Origin: Jejuia sp049889775
GTDB taxonomy: Bacteria > Bacteroidota > Bacteroidia > Flavobacteriales > Flavobacteriaceae
NCBI GenBank assembly: GCA_049889775.1
Contig: JBMHCT010000032.1
Location: 70,968-134,967 of the forward strand
Length of the DNA: 64,000 nt
Reading direction: 5' to 3'
The notes beneath the pieces were generated by a model. It was not told where the DNA came from, did not search any database, and saw only the letters and a program-made list of their open reading frames with translations. Position numbers and translations under genes: made by a program. Below, piece after piece: positions 8,941 through 17,943 of the stretch (position 1 is the first letter of the stretch; each line of letters begins with the position of its first letter).

Positions 8941-9155
8941 TTGAATTGAGACCAAGTTTTACTTGGGAGAAAGATCAAAATAAAATTTGCCCAAATGCGC
9001 TAGCATTTGGCATCTAGTTGCAACATAAGCGATGTAAAAGGATTATCAAAATCCTGTCATTATATTTGCCACATATAAGATGAAAAAAGATTATTCAAAT
9101 CCATTAGTCTTTAAAATCATAAAAACATAAAGCTTTTAATATTAAAGGCTTTTTG
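8941..9155 (+). other. Non-coding tract with hairpins and a partial tRNA 3' end
   Basis: No credible coding frame is seen. The tract holds hairpins CCAAG/CTTGG (8952-8966) and CCAAATGC/GCATTTGG (8991-9010). It also has a 12-base copy of the tRNA-Pro(GGG) 3' part (9049-9060 matches 8883-8894) and a TATATTTG promoter-like box at 9061-9068. A terminator-like hairpin AAAGCTTTTAAT/ATTAAAGGCTTT with a T run follows at about 9130-9155. It may be remains of a decayed tRNA or of an element inserted at the tRNA. Confidence 0.45.
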
Positions 9156-9186
9156 TTTGAATAGATGTCGCAAACATCTACTTTTA
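9156..9186 (+). promoter_or_regulatory. Promoter of the first sulfatase gene with an overlapping inverted repeat
   Basis: TTTG (9156-9159), a 19-base spacer and TACTTTTA (9179-9186) match the Bacteroidota promoter TTTG-N19-TAnnTTTG with one mismatch. The spacer contains an inverted repeat GATGT-cgcaa-ACATC (9164-9178), a possible operator. The start codon is 24 bases downstream. Confidence 0.55.
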
Positions 9187-9210
9187 TGAAATAAAAACTA
9201 AACCAGCTAT

Positions 9211-10677
9211 ATGAGAGTCCTTCAATTGTTACTTGTTGTGCTTACGCTTTTTACTTTCAGTTGCAATAACAATCAAAAAGGTAAATCAGGGAATATTAAG
9301 GAATCACTTAATAGCCCTAATATTATCCTATTCGTTTCCGATGACCATGGTACAGATGCCTTAGGTAGCTATGGCAACCCAATTATAAAAACGCCAAACT
9401 TAGATAAGCTAGCTTCAGAAGGAGTAAGGTTTACCAATGCGTATTGTACCAGTGCAAGTTGTGCAGCAAGTAGGTCTGTAATATTATCAGGAATGTATGG
9501 GCATGCCACAGGAAGCTATGGTCATGTACATGATTATCATCATTTTAGTACATACGACAATATAAAATCACTTTCAAATAGATTATCAAGTGCTGGATAT
9601 CATACAGTGCGAATAGGTAAGTATCATGTAGCTCCCGAATCAGTGTATTTATTTGATGAGGTTCTTGCGGCAGACCCTAGAAATACTGTTGAAATGGCAG
9701 ATGTTAGCAAAGGAGTTATTAACGGTGATAAACCATTTTTTTTGTATTTCTGTACGGATGACCCACATCGTGGACATCCGTTTACGCCTGAACCATGGGA
9801 TGCGGCCAATTCTTTTGGAAACAAAGAAGAAGGTTATAAAGGCGTTGAACAAATTACATATGATCCAAAAGATGTTTTAGTGCCAGAATTTCTCCCAGAC
9901 ACTAAAGAAACCCGAGAAGAAATAGCCCAATACTACCAAAGTGTATCGCGCATAGATCAAGGTTTTGGGAGATTGATGAAACATTTAAAAGATGCAGGTA
10001 AAGTTGATAATACTATTGTGTTTTATATTTCTGATAACGGAATGGCGTTCCCGGGAGCAAAAACTACGGTGTACGAACCCGGAATTAAATTACCATGTAT
10101 TATTAAAGATCCTACCAAAGTAAAAGGCGGATTGAGCAATGAAGCGCGTATCTCTTGGGTGGATTTAACACCAACCATTTTGGATATGGCTAATGTAGAT
10201 TACAAAGTAGATGAGTTTCACGGAAAGTCTTTTAAAGATATTATTTATAGTGAAAAACCCACTGGTTGGGATACAATTTACGCCTCTCATACCTTTCATG
10301 AAATTACCATGTATTATCCTATGCGTGTTATAATTGAGGGCGATTATAAATTAATTTGGAACATTTCATATCCACTTGATTATCCTTTTGCTTCCGATTT
10401 ATGGTCGTCTTCAACATGGCAAGCTATATATCGCAATAATGAAGAATACTTTGGACATAAAACTGTTAAGGATTATATAAAACGACCAGAGTTTGAACTA
10501 TTTGATTTATCGAAAGATCCGAATGAATCAAATAGTTTAGCGGATAATCCAAAATTTAAAAGTGTTTTAGAAACTTTAAAAAAGAACCTAAAACACTTTC
10601 AACTTAAAACTAAAGATCCTTGGTTAATCATGTGGGATCATGATAATGCATTACAAGGCACTGGTGTAAACTTATAA
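9211..10677 (+). CDS. Formylglycine-type sulfatase (S1 family), lipoprotein
   Basis: A 488-residue sulfatase with a lipobox (TFSC, Cys18) that places it on a membrane surface. The metal-binding pair is D44-D45 in FVSDDHG. The cysteine converted to formylglycine is C84 in C-A-A-S-R. The second metal motif is YISDNGMAF. The SGMYGHATGSYGH segment and the NALQ-like end recall the heparan N-sulfatase-like branch of S1 (tentative). The enzyme hydrolyses sulfate esters or N-sulfates on glycans after activation by FGE or anSME, neither of which is in this window. It opens the sulfatase/fucosidase island and converges on the next sulfatase, 6 bases apart. Confidence 0.9.
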   Translation: MRVLQLLLVVLTLFTFSCNNNQKGKSGNIKESLNSPNIILFVSDDHGTDALGSYGNPIIKTPNLDKLASEGVRFTNAYCTSASCAASRSVILSGMYGHATGSYGHVHDYHHFSTYDNIKSLSNRLSSAGYHTVRIGKYHVAPESVYLFDEVLAADPRNTVEMADVSKGVINGDKPFFLYFCTDDPHRGHPFTPEPWDAANSFGNKEEGYKGVEQITYDPKDVLVPEFLPDTKETREEIAQYYQSVSRIDQGFGRLMKHLKDAGKVDNTIVFYISDNGMAFPGAKTTVYEPGIKLPCIIKDPTKVKGGLSNEARISWVDLTPTILDMANVDYKVDEFHGKSFKDIIYSEKPTGWDTIYASHTFHEITMYYPMRVIIEGDYKLIWNISYPLDYPFASDLWSSSTWQAIYRNNEEYFGHKTVKDYIKRPEFELFDLSKDPNESNSLADNPKFKSVLETLKKNLKHFQLKTKDPWLIMWDHDNALQGTGVNL

Positions 10678-10683
10678 TAAACT

Positions 10684-12567
10684 TTATTTAAGCGGAGTCT
10701 TTCCCTCTAAATAAAGTATTCGCCACTCTACATTTCGTTCTTCAAAAAGTTCTGGTTTTATTTTAGACCGATCTATATTAAACTTGTACTTATACGGATG
10801 ATCATTCATTAAAACAATTGAATTCAAAATTAATGAAGCCTCAGCGCCGTCTTCAGAGCTATAAAGAGCATTAGTCATTACTTCAACAGGATTTTCAACC
10901 TGAATTAAACCTAAATACTCCGCAGCTCTAACTCGGTTTATAAGTTCTTCATCATTTTTTGAAATATCTTTAACTTTAACATTGAATACATTAGCTTCTT
11001 CACCAAAATTACTACAAGTAATCAACGCCCAATAACGCTCCCATGGATCGTTTGAATTTAAACTGTTTTCAATTTTGGTTTTGACACTTGCAAAATCTTC
11101 TAATATATAGTTTGAAATATCGACATATTTTGAAATAGCAGCTTTATGGGCTTGACCAAAAGCCACTGGATTTTCAAAAGCATTATTAATCAAATGGAAT
11201 TCGGGATAAAATGATAAATCTGGCATGCCTTTTACGCGACAATTCATATTTTCTCTTAAACTTTTCAGTGTTTCGGCATATTCAGTGTTATTCGCTAAGT
11301 TTTTTGTTTGATAAGGATCTGCTTCAACATCATATAAATATTCGGCATCTTTAGGTAAGAAGAATTGAGATTGTATTTCGTTTAATTTACCCTCTAAAAA
11401 TAATTGTTTCCATTCTAGATATCCCAATTGCTTGTAGCGGTAATTATTCATTAAACCATCATAATTAAAAGTTTGATAGTTTCTTTCGTATTTGAATTTT
11501 CCTTTTCTAAGAGAGCGAACCATATCATACTTTTCATCAAATCTATCTGCATAACCAAAGGTTTCATCTCTTTCAGAAATATCTTCTTTTGAAACATTTT
11601 TTCCTAAGAATGGTTTTCCATCAATACCCTCTGGAATTTCAGCTCCAGCTAAGTTTAAGACTGTAGGCCCAAAATCTATAAAACTGACGAAACCATCTAC
11701 TTTGGATGCAGGAGTTTGTGGTGCTAAATGTTCATATTTTGAAGGAACATGTACGATAAGCGGCACGTGCAATCCCATTTCATTTATATAACCTTTACTT
11801 CCAGGAAGTACCCCACCATGATCACCGTAGTAAAAAATAAAAGTGTTGTCTAAAAGACCTTCTTTTTCAAGTTCGTCAATTACTTGACCTACTTGTTTAT
11901 CCATGCCTTTTATTTTGTCATGATAACGCGCAACGGTATATTTAAATAAATCCGTTTGTGGATGATTAGGTTGTACGAAAACAGAATCTTGGTTGGTATT
12001 AGTTCCTTTTTTAACATCTTCTTCAGTAAAATGAAGATTATATTCATGAGTGGAACCAAAGTTTACAACGTGAAAGAAAGGCTGACCTTCCAGACGGTTT
12101 TTCCATGATGCTTTTTTAGAGGAATCGTTCCAAACACTATCACTTTTTATGATGTTATAATCTTCCTTTGCATTATTTGAGGTATAATATCCAGCTTTTC
12201 GTAAATAATAAGGAAACATCTCAACATCCTTGGGCATTGGTACAATTTGCATTTTTCTATGAAAATTAGTACCAATTCTAGGACCGTAGCAACCCGATAT
12301 TAAAGTAGATCTAGCCGAACTGCAGACTGGTGCATTTGAAAACGCATGCGTATAAATTAGTCCATTAGTTGCTAATCTTTCAATATTGGGAGTTTCAGCA
12401 CCATTCTCATCAAATAATTTTAAATAATGCTTAGAGTTGTCCTCTGAAACGATCCAAACAATATTAGGCGGTGCTTCAGGTTCTACTATTTTGGGTTCAG
12501 ATTTGCAAGAGTTTAGCAGTGTAATAGTGGTGATGCATAAAACCGCCACATATTTTAAACGTATCAT
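10684..12567 (-). CDS. Sulfatase (S1 family) with unusual CSSAR active-site motif
   Basis: A 627-residue lipoprotein (lipobox LLNSC, Cys21). The sulfatase domain spans about 33-460, with metal ligands in IVSEDNS (E-D replaces the usual D-D), active-site C82 in C-S-S-A-R and the second metal motif YYGDHGGVLPGSKG. The third position of the CxPxR/CxAxR signature is Ser rather than Pro or Ala. The C-terminal 150 residues (RVRAAEYLGLIQVENPVEVM and similar) look like HEAT-type helical repeats. It lies 31 bases downstream of the GH29 fucosidase gene on the same strand, so the two are probably co-transcribed. Confidence 0.88.
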   Translation of the reverse strand: MIRLKYVAVLCITTITLLNSCKSEPKIVEPEAPPNIVWIVSEDNSKHYLKLFDENGAETPNIERLATNGLIYTHAFSNAPVCSSARSTLISGCYGPRIGTNFHRKMQIVPMPKDVEMFPYYLRKAGYYTSNNAKEDYNIIKSDSVWNDSSKKASWKNRLEGQPFFHVVNFGSTHEYNLHFTEEDVKKGTNTNQDSVFVQPNHPQTDLFKYTVARYHDKIKGMDKQVGQVIDELEKEGLLDNTFIFYYGDHGGVLPGSKGYINEMGLHVPLIVHVPSKYEHLAPQTPASKVDGFVSFIDFGPTVLNLAGAEIPEGIDGKPFLGKNVSKEDISERDETFGYADRFDEKYDMVRSLRKGKFKYERNYQTFNYDGLMNNYRYKQLGYLEWKQLFLEGKLNEIQSQFFLPKDAEYLYDVEADPYQTKNLANNTEYAETLKSLRENMNCRVKGMPDLSFYPEFHLINNAFENPVAFGQAHKAAISKYVDISNYILEDFASVKTKIENSLNSNDPWERYWALITCSNFGEEANVFNVKVKDISKNDEELINRVRAAEYLGLIQVENPVEVMTNALYSSEDGAEASLILNSIVLMNDHPYKYKFNIDRSKIKPELFEERNVEWRILYLEGKTPLK

Positions 12568-12598
12568 AAAAGTTTAGTTTTAGTAAATCTAATAAAAG

Positions 12599-14191
12599 TT
12601 AGTCAACATGTGCAGCAACATCGCCACCTATATTATTTTCTTTATATCCTTCTAGTTCAATTTTATAAACATGAGCGTAAGAATATGGAATAGATTTCGG
12701 TGCTTTGATTACGAGCCCTTTTGTGTTGCGTTCCCATACAATTGTTTCGTCACTGCCTAGAAGTGAAATATTTTCAATTTTCGAATTTAATAAACCAATT
12801 TCTGTTGTAAGAGATTTAATTATAGTCTCACCATTTGGCTCGTCCATGACAAGTGCGTAGAATACCTTGTCTGTTTTCTTTGTGAATCTAATATCTGTAT
12901 TGGTATACTCAATTTTAATTTTTTCAACTTTATGTCCCCCTTCAGGAAGACGTGTAGGCCCTTCTCCAAAAATGGTCCAAGGTCTAGTGCCATAAATTGC
13001 TTCACCATTAATTTCTAACCATTGTCCCATATCCGTTAATAAATCCACCATAACTTGAGGAATAGAACCATCTGGATTAGGAGGTACGTTTAATAACATA
13101 CTTCCGTTTTTAGAAACGATATCAATAAGTATGTCAACTAAATCATTTGGTGTTTTAAACTTAGCATTTGGTCTGTAAAACCAGGCTCCTGGAGACGTAT
13201 CTGTTAACCAAAAATCTTTTTTGGGTTGATTGGGTCTACCACGTTCATAATCTTTAACTGCAACGTCATCGTTAAAGGTGGTTTCTTTGTAGCAAATCAC
13301 AACTTCTTTATTAAGCGCCTTTGCTTGATTGTAATAATAGTTTAAAAACTTTACACGACTTTCTTTAGTCATGTTTTCAAGCCACCAATCAAACCAAATC
13401 ACATCTGGTTCGTATAAATCCATAAACTCTTTCAGTTTTGCCCACCAAGCTTCATAAAAGTCAGCATCTGGGGTTTCAGAATCTAAAGGATGAGGATTGG
13501 TATATAAGTCGTAATCCTTTTTAGATATACCACCATGAAAATGGGACGGCGCAAAATACTGCCAAGTAAAAGCATGATGGAATGATCCTAAAAATTTCAT
13601 GCCTCTAGCCGTTATTTCTTTTTTTAATTCTGCGGAAGGATTCACTCCGCCATAGTTCATAGAGTTCCATCGTGTAGCTTTAGAATCCCACATGGCAAAA
13701 TTATCATGGTGCATTGCTACAGGTCCCGCAAATTTGGCACCTGATTTTTCAAACAATTCTGCCCATTCTTTGGCATTGAAACCAGAAGCATCAAATTGCT
13801 CTATAATATGCTTATAACCATACTTTTTTGGGTTACCATACTTTTCTTTATGATGAATATAATTGCTTGTTGGTTTTCCATTTTTTGTTGGTACTTTCTT
13901 GCCATCCGTGTACATTTTCATGCCATGCCAGCCAGCATACCATTTATTTGGATCTGCATCTACAAAGGCCGAAGATACTGGTCCCCAATGTGCATAAATT
14001 CCAAATTTGGCATCTTGAAACCATTCTGGAACTGGGTTCACAGGAGTGTCTAGCTCTGACTTCCAATCTATGTTCGGATCTTTTTGAGCAGAAATAACAA
14101 TAAAATTGCTCAATAAGCATATTAAAGCTAGTGCTTTAACACGAAAGATAGAAAAGGTTCTTATTTTTTCTAAAATATTTTTTGAAATCAT
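12599..14191 (-). CDS. Alpha-L-fucosidase, GH29
   Basis: A 530-residue secreted enzyme with a signal peptide ending at about residue 35 (VISAQ). GH29 landmarks are KFGIYAHWGPVS, AMHHDNFAMWDS (residues 159-170), FLGSFHHAFTW and the nucleophile Asp268 in DVIWFDWW. LLNVPPNPDGSIP and GEAIYGTRPW are also typical. It removes terminal alpha-L-fucose by a retaining mechanism, probably in the periplasm or on the outer membrane. Clustering with five sulfatases points to a sulfated fucan or fucosylated glycan (inference). It leads the two-gene minus-strand unit with the CSSAR sulfatase. Confidence 0.93.
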   Translation of the reverse strand: MISKNILEKIRTFSIFRVKALALICLLSNFIVISAQKDPNIDWKSELDTPVNPVPEWFQDAKFGIYAHWGPVSSAFVDADPNKWYAGWHGMKMYTDGKKVPTKNGKPTSNYIHHKEKYGNPKKYGYKHIIEQFDASGFNAKEWAELFEKSGAKFAGPVAMHHDNFAMWDSKATRWNSMNYGGVNPSAELKKEITARGMKFLGSFHHAFTWQYFAPSHFHGGISKKDYDLYTNPHPLDSETPDADFYEAWWAKLKEFMDLYEPDVIWFDWWLENMTKESRVKFLNYYYNQAKALNKEVVICYKETTFNDDVAVKDYERGRPNQPKKDFWLTDTSPGAWFYRPNAKFKTPNDLVDILIDIVSKNGSMLLNVPPNPDGSIPQVMVDLLTDMGQWLEINGEAIYGTRPWTIFGEGPTRLPEGGHKVEKIKIEYTNTDIRFTKKTDKVFYALVMDEPNGETIIKSLTTEIGLLNSKIENISLLGSDETIVWERNTKGLVIKAPKSIPYSYAHVYKIELEGYKENNIGGDVAAHVD

Positions 14192-14409
14192 TTATGGTGT
14201 AGTTTATTAAAAAAGACAATTATTCAATAAATCAAAAGTATGTAAGCCATTGTGTATTCCTGTCAACATATGGACTATTATATGCAATAAATGTTTCTAT
14301 GTTATGTAAGTAGAGCATTTTTAAGGAAATTTAATTTTTTTGATTTACAAAAAACACATTTGTTCTACTATTAAAATAGTTTAAGCAGCGAAATATATTG
14401 TTAACTATC

Positions 14410-14417
14410 TAGATTTG
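14410..14417 (+). promoter_or_regulatory. Putative -7 element (TAGATTTG) of the sulfatase pair
   Basis: TAGATTTG matches TAnnTTTG and lies 31 bases before the ATG of the sulfatase at 14449. No TTTG is present at the ideal spacing upstream. The surrounding 257-base spacer between the divergent fucosidase and sulfatase genes is AT-rich and non-coding. Confidence 0.4.
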
Positions 14418-14448
14418 TAACATTATAATATAATTAGACACTTTAAAG

Positions 14449-16272
14449 ATGAGAATTACGATAGTTTTAATACTTTCTTTATTTGTAACAAGTTGTGCAA
14501 AAATTAAAAATAAGAATAACGAAAATAATGAGAAGCAGCAGATGCCTAACGTTGTTTTTGTTATCACCGATGATCAAGGGTATGGTGATATTGGAGCACA
14601 TGGTAACACTGTTATAAAAACACCTAATATTGACGCGCTTTATAATGAGAGCTACCGATTTACGGACTTTCATGTTGGTCCTACATGTGCACCAACACGT
14701 TCTGGATTAATGACTGGAAGATATGCAAATGAGGTAGGTGTTTGGCATACCGTAGGTGGATGGTCTTTATTAAGAGAGCAGGAAAAAACAATGGCTGATA
14801 TGTTTTCTGAAGCAGGTTATGTTACTGGTGGTTTTGGAAAATGGCATTTAGGCGACAATTATCCGTTTAGGCCAGAGCACAGAGGCTTTCAAGAAACAGT
14901 AATGCATGGTGGCGGTGGTGTAGATCAAACACCAGATTATTGGGGTAATACTTATTTTGATGATACTTATTTTAAGAATGGTAAGCCACAAAAATATAAG
15001 GGGTATTGTACAGATGTATTTTTTGAGGAGGCTACTAATTTTATAAGCAAAAATAGGGATAAGCCCTTCTTTTGCTATATCTCCACAAATGCTCCACATG
15101 GTCCTTATCATGTGCCTCTGCAGTATTACAATATGTACAAAGATTTAGGAGAAGATATACTTCATGATACTCAAAAACGATTTTACGGAATGATTAGTAA
15201 TGTAGATGATAATTTAGGTAAGCTAAGAACCAAACTTAAAGATCTTAAAATAGCAGATAATACTATTTTAATTTTCATGACGGATAATGGAACTTCTGCA
15301 GGATATTATAATAAAAAAGGAAAGGTTACTGGATATAATGCCGAAATGAGAGGTACAAAAGGCAGTGAGTATGAAGGTGGACATCGCGTACCATTTTTTA
15401 TCCATTGGAAAAATGGAAATATTGCAACAGGAACCGATATCAATGAATTGTCAGCTAATGTTGATGTATTGCCTACCTTGGCAGATTTGTGTAAAATCAA
15501 GCTTCCAAAAGATCATCTAGAGCTTGCGGGTCAAAGCCTAGTACCTTTTATTGAAGATCCCAATAAAAAAGATGACAGGATGTTGATTACGGATTCACAA
15601 AGAATACAAGTGCCTGAAAAATGGAGACGGTCGTCCGTGATGCAAAACAAATGGCGATTGGTAAATGGTAAAGAATTATATAACCTTGAAACAGATAGAG
15701 GACAAAAAAATGATTTAGCCAAGGAACACCCAGAAAGAGTGGAAGAAATGAGAGGGTTTTACGAAGACTGGTGGAAGCGGGTATCGGTGCAATTTGATGA
15801 AGAAGTTTATTTTAAAATTGGTGCCTCAGAGGAAAACCCCATTACGCTAACATGTCATGATGTTCATATTGCAGAAGGAAAATACACATGGAACCAAAGA
15901 TATATTCGAAGTGGTGTGAAAGGAACTGGGTATTGGAGTATTGATGTAAAAGAAGAAGGAGATTATGCTGTGTCTTTAAGAAGATATCCTATCGAAGCTG
16001 ATGCCTTGATTAATGGAACTGTACCTGCAATTACCAAAGACCAAAAACCTGGTTTACACAATGATTATGTGGAGGGTGTCAACTTAAAATATATAACGGC
16101 AAAAATTGAAATTGGTGATGATATTAAAGAATCTATGACTGTTTCAAATGAAGATAAATCTTCAGATTTTAAAGTGCATTTAAATTCTGGGAAAACCAAA
16201 TTGCGAGCTAGTTTCTTTAATGATAAAGATGAAGAAAACGTGGCGTATTATGTGTATATCAAAAAAATATAA
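14449..16272 (+). CDS. Arylsulfatase-like S1 sulfatase with C-terminal beta domain, lipoprotein
   Basis: A 607-residue protein with lipobox VTSC (Cys16). The catalytic domain has VITDDQGYGD (D41-D42), the canonical formylglycine motif C80-A-P-T-R84 in GPTCAPTRSGLMTG, and FMTDNGTSAGY. LGDNYPFRPEHRGF is a common arylsulfatase A-type segment. About 130 extra C-terminal residues (from EENPITLTCHDVHIAEGKY) form a beta-rich domain seen in related Bacteroidota sulfatases. The next sulfatase starts on the base right after its stop codon, so both are made from one transcript. Confidence 0.92.
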   Translation: MRITIVLILSLFVTSCAKIKNKNNENNEKQQMPNVVFVITDDQGYGDIGAHGNTVIKTPNIDALYNESYRFTDFHVGPTCAPTRSGLMTGRYANEVGVWHTVGGWSLLREQEKTMADMFSEAGYVTGGFGKWHLGDNYPFRPEHRGFQETVMHGGGGVDQTPDYWGNTYFDDTYFKNGKPQKYKGYCTDVFFEEATNFISKNRDKPFFCYISTNAPHGPYHVPLQYYNMYKDLGEDILHDTQKRFYGMISNVDDNLGKLRTKLKDLKIADNTILIFMTDNGTSAGYYNKKGKVTGYNAEMRGTKGSEYEGGHRVPFFIHWKNGNIATGTDINELSANVDVLPTLADLCKIKLPKDHLELAGQSLVPFIEDPNKKDDRMLITDSQRIQVPEKWRRSSVMQNKWRLVNGKELYNLETDRGQKNDLAKEHPERVEEMRGFYEDWWKRVSVQFDEEVYFKIGASEENPITLTCHDVHIAEGKYTWNQRYIRSGVKGTGYWSIDVKEEGDYAVSLRRYPIEADALINGTVPAITKDQKPGLHNDYVEGVNLKYITAKIEIGDDIKESMTVSNEDKSSDFKVHLNSGKTKLRASFFNDKDEENVAYYVYIKKI

Positions 16273-17943
16273 ATGACATTTTTAAATAACATATTAAAAG
16301 GCGTTTTAATTTTCATTTTTGTGGTTACGCCTTTATTGAAAATCAAAGCACAAGAACGTCCAAATATCATATTTATCTTAACAGATGATCAGTCTTACGG
16401 CATGATGGGATGCGATGGAAATACCTTAGTTCAAACGCCAAATTTAGATCAGTTAGCCGCTGATGGTGCCTTTTTTACCAATGCTCACATCACAAGTGCC
16501 ATTTGTACACCAAGTAGAATTTCAATTTTATTAAGTCAGTTTGAAAGAAAGCATGGTGTAAATTTTAATTCTGGGACCAGTATTTCTGATGAAGCTTGGG
16601 AGCAATCTTATCCAGTAATTATGAGGAATTCTGGGTATTACACGGGTTGGATAGGTAAAAACCATGCACCTATTGGAGATGGTGGTTATACTAGCGGTTT
16701 AATGGAGAAAAGTTTTGATTATTGGTATGCGGGTCACGGCCATATAAGGTTTTATCCTAAAGAAGTTCATGATATTTTTAACGATGCCATTGCACATACA
16801 CAACCCGAAATTATTAATGAAGCCACGGATGATTTTTTAGACCCTAATGCCAGAAAATTGAAAGGTGCCCTGAGATTTTTGGAGGTAAGACCTAAAAATA
16901 AACCGTTCATGCTATCTTTGAATTTTAATTTGCCACATGGTGCGGGAACAAGCTCGATGAAGTTGAAAGATGATGATGACGACATTTACAAAACTTTGTA
17001 TCGAGATTTGGATATTCCAATGCCCAAGCATTACGTGGCTAAAGCTGATATTCAGACTCCAAAATTACCTACCAGTATTCATAGAGCTTTTGACAGGCAA
17101 ACGGGTTACAATTATGTAGATACTCCAGAAACAAACAAGGAACGCATCATTCGACAGATGCAAGCAATGACTGGTATTGATCGTATGGTTGGTAATCTTA
17201 GACAAAAACTTAGAGATTTAGATTTAGATAAGAATACGATTATCATTTTTTCGTCAGATCATGGTTTATTTATGGGCGAATATGGATTAGGCGGAAAAGC
17301 ATTGTGTTACGAAAAAACAACTCATGTACCCATGATGATTATGGATCCAAGAGTAAAAAGAAAGTACAAAGGTTTAAAAAGTGATGCATTGGTACAAAGC
17401 ATAGATGTAGCTCCAACAATCTTGTCTTTAGCTGGAATAGAACAACCTAAAAGTTTTCAAGGAAAAGATATTTCGCATTTTGTAATTGGAGATGTGAGTT
17501 CGGTTAGAGACTATGTGCTTACTGAAAATCTATGGTCTACACAATTTGGTAACCCTAGATGTGAAGCCATTCAAAATAAAGAATGGAAATACATCAGATA
17601 TTATAAAAACAAAACGCTATCGGCAACAAGAAAAATTGAAACGGCAAAAGCCATTGGTATGCCAATTAATAAGATGTTGTATGCGGTTCATGATTCGGAT
17701 ATTGCATTGTATAGAGATTTTGCGGAGTTACCTTTGAATGGAGAGCAACCTGTTTATGAGGAACTATATAATTTGAAAAATGATCCTTCAGAATTAACTA
17801 ATCTGGTAAATGATGCAAACTATATAACTATTCTTGAAGAATTAAGAAACGAATGGTTAGTTCAGATTACTCAAGCAAGAGGAACAGGAGTACCCAAAGT
17901 ATTGCGTTACACAAGCAATAGTCACCCAAAAGGAGGACATTAA
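16273..17943 (+). CDS. S1 sulfatase, periplasmic
   Basis: A 556-residue sulfatase with a cleavable signal peptide (to about residue 26, KIKAQ). It has FILTDDQSYGMMGCDG (D38-D39), the canonical motif C78-T-P-S-R82 and FSSDHGLFMGEYGLGGK near residues 323-339. KALCYEKTTHVPMMI carries the conserved substrate-pocket Lys/His of the family. It directly abuts the preceding sulfatase (no gap) and overlaps the convergent lipoprotein gene tail to tail by 4 bases. The sulfated substrate cannot be defined from sequence. Confidence 0.92.
   Translation: MTFLNNILKGVLIFIFVVTPLLKIKAQERPNIIFILTDDQSYGMMGCDGNTLVQTPNLDQLAADGAFFTNAHITSAICTPSRISILLSQFERKHGVNFNSGTSISDEAWEQSYPVIMRNSGYYTGWIGKNHAPIGDGGYTSGLMEKSFDYWYAGHGHIRFYPKEVHDIFNDAIAHTQPEIINEATDDFLDPNARKLKGALRFLEVRPKNKPFMLSLNFNLPHGAGTSSMKLKDDDDDIYKTLYRDLDIPMPKHYVAKADIQTPKLPTSIHRAFDRQTGYNYVDTPETNKERIIRQMQAMTGIDRMVGNLRQKLRDLDLDKNTIIIFSSDHGLFMGEYGLGGKALCYEKTTHVPMMIMDPRVKRKYKGLKSDALVQSIDVAPTILSLAGIEQPKSFQGKDISHFVIGDVSSVRDYVLTENLWSTQFGNPRCEAIQNKEWKYIRYYKNKTLSATRKIETAKAIGMPINKMLYAVHDSDIALYRDFAELPLNGEQPVYEELYNLKNDPSELTNLVNDANYITILEELRNEWLVQITQARGTGVPKVLRYTSNSHPKGGH

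Noticed and set aside
13796..14097. Two overlapping plus-strand frames opposite the fucosidase N-terminus
   Set aside because: The GH29 frame with signal peptide and active-site motifs explains the region; the opposite frames are Trp/Cys/His-rich artefacts.
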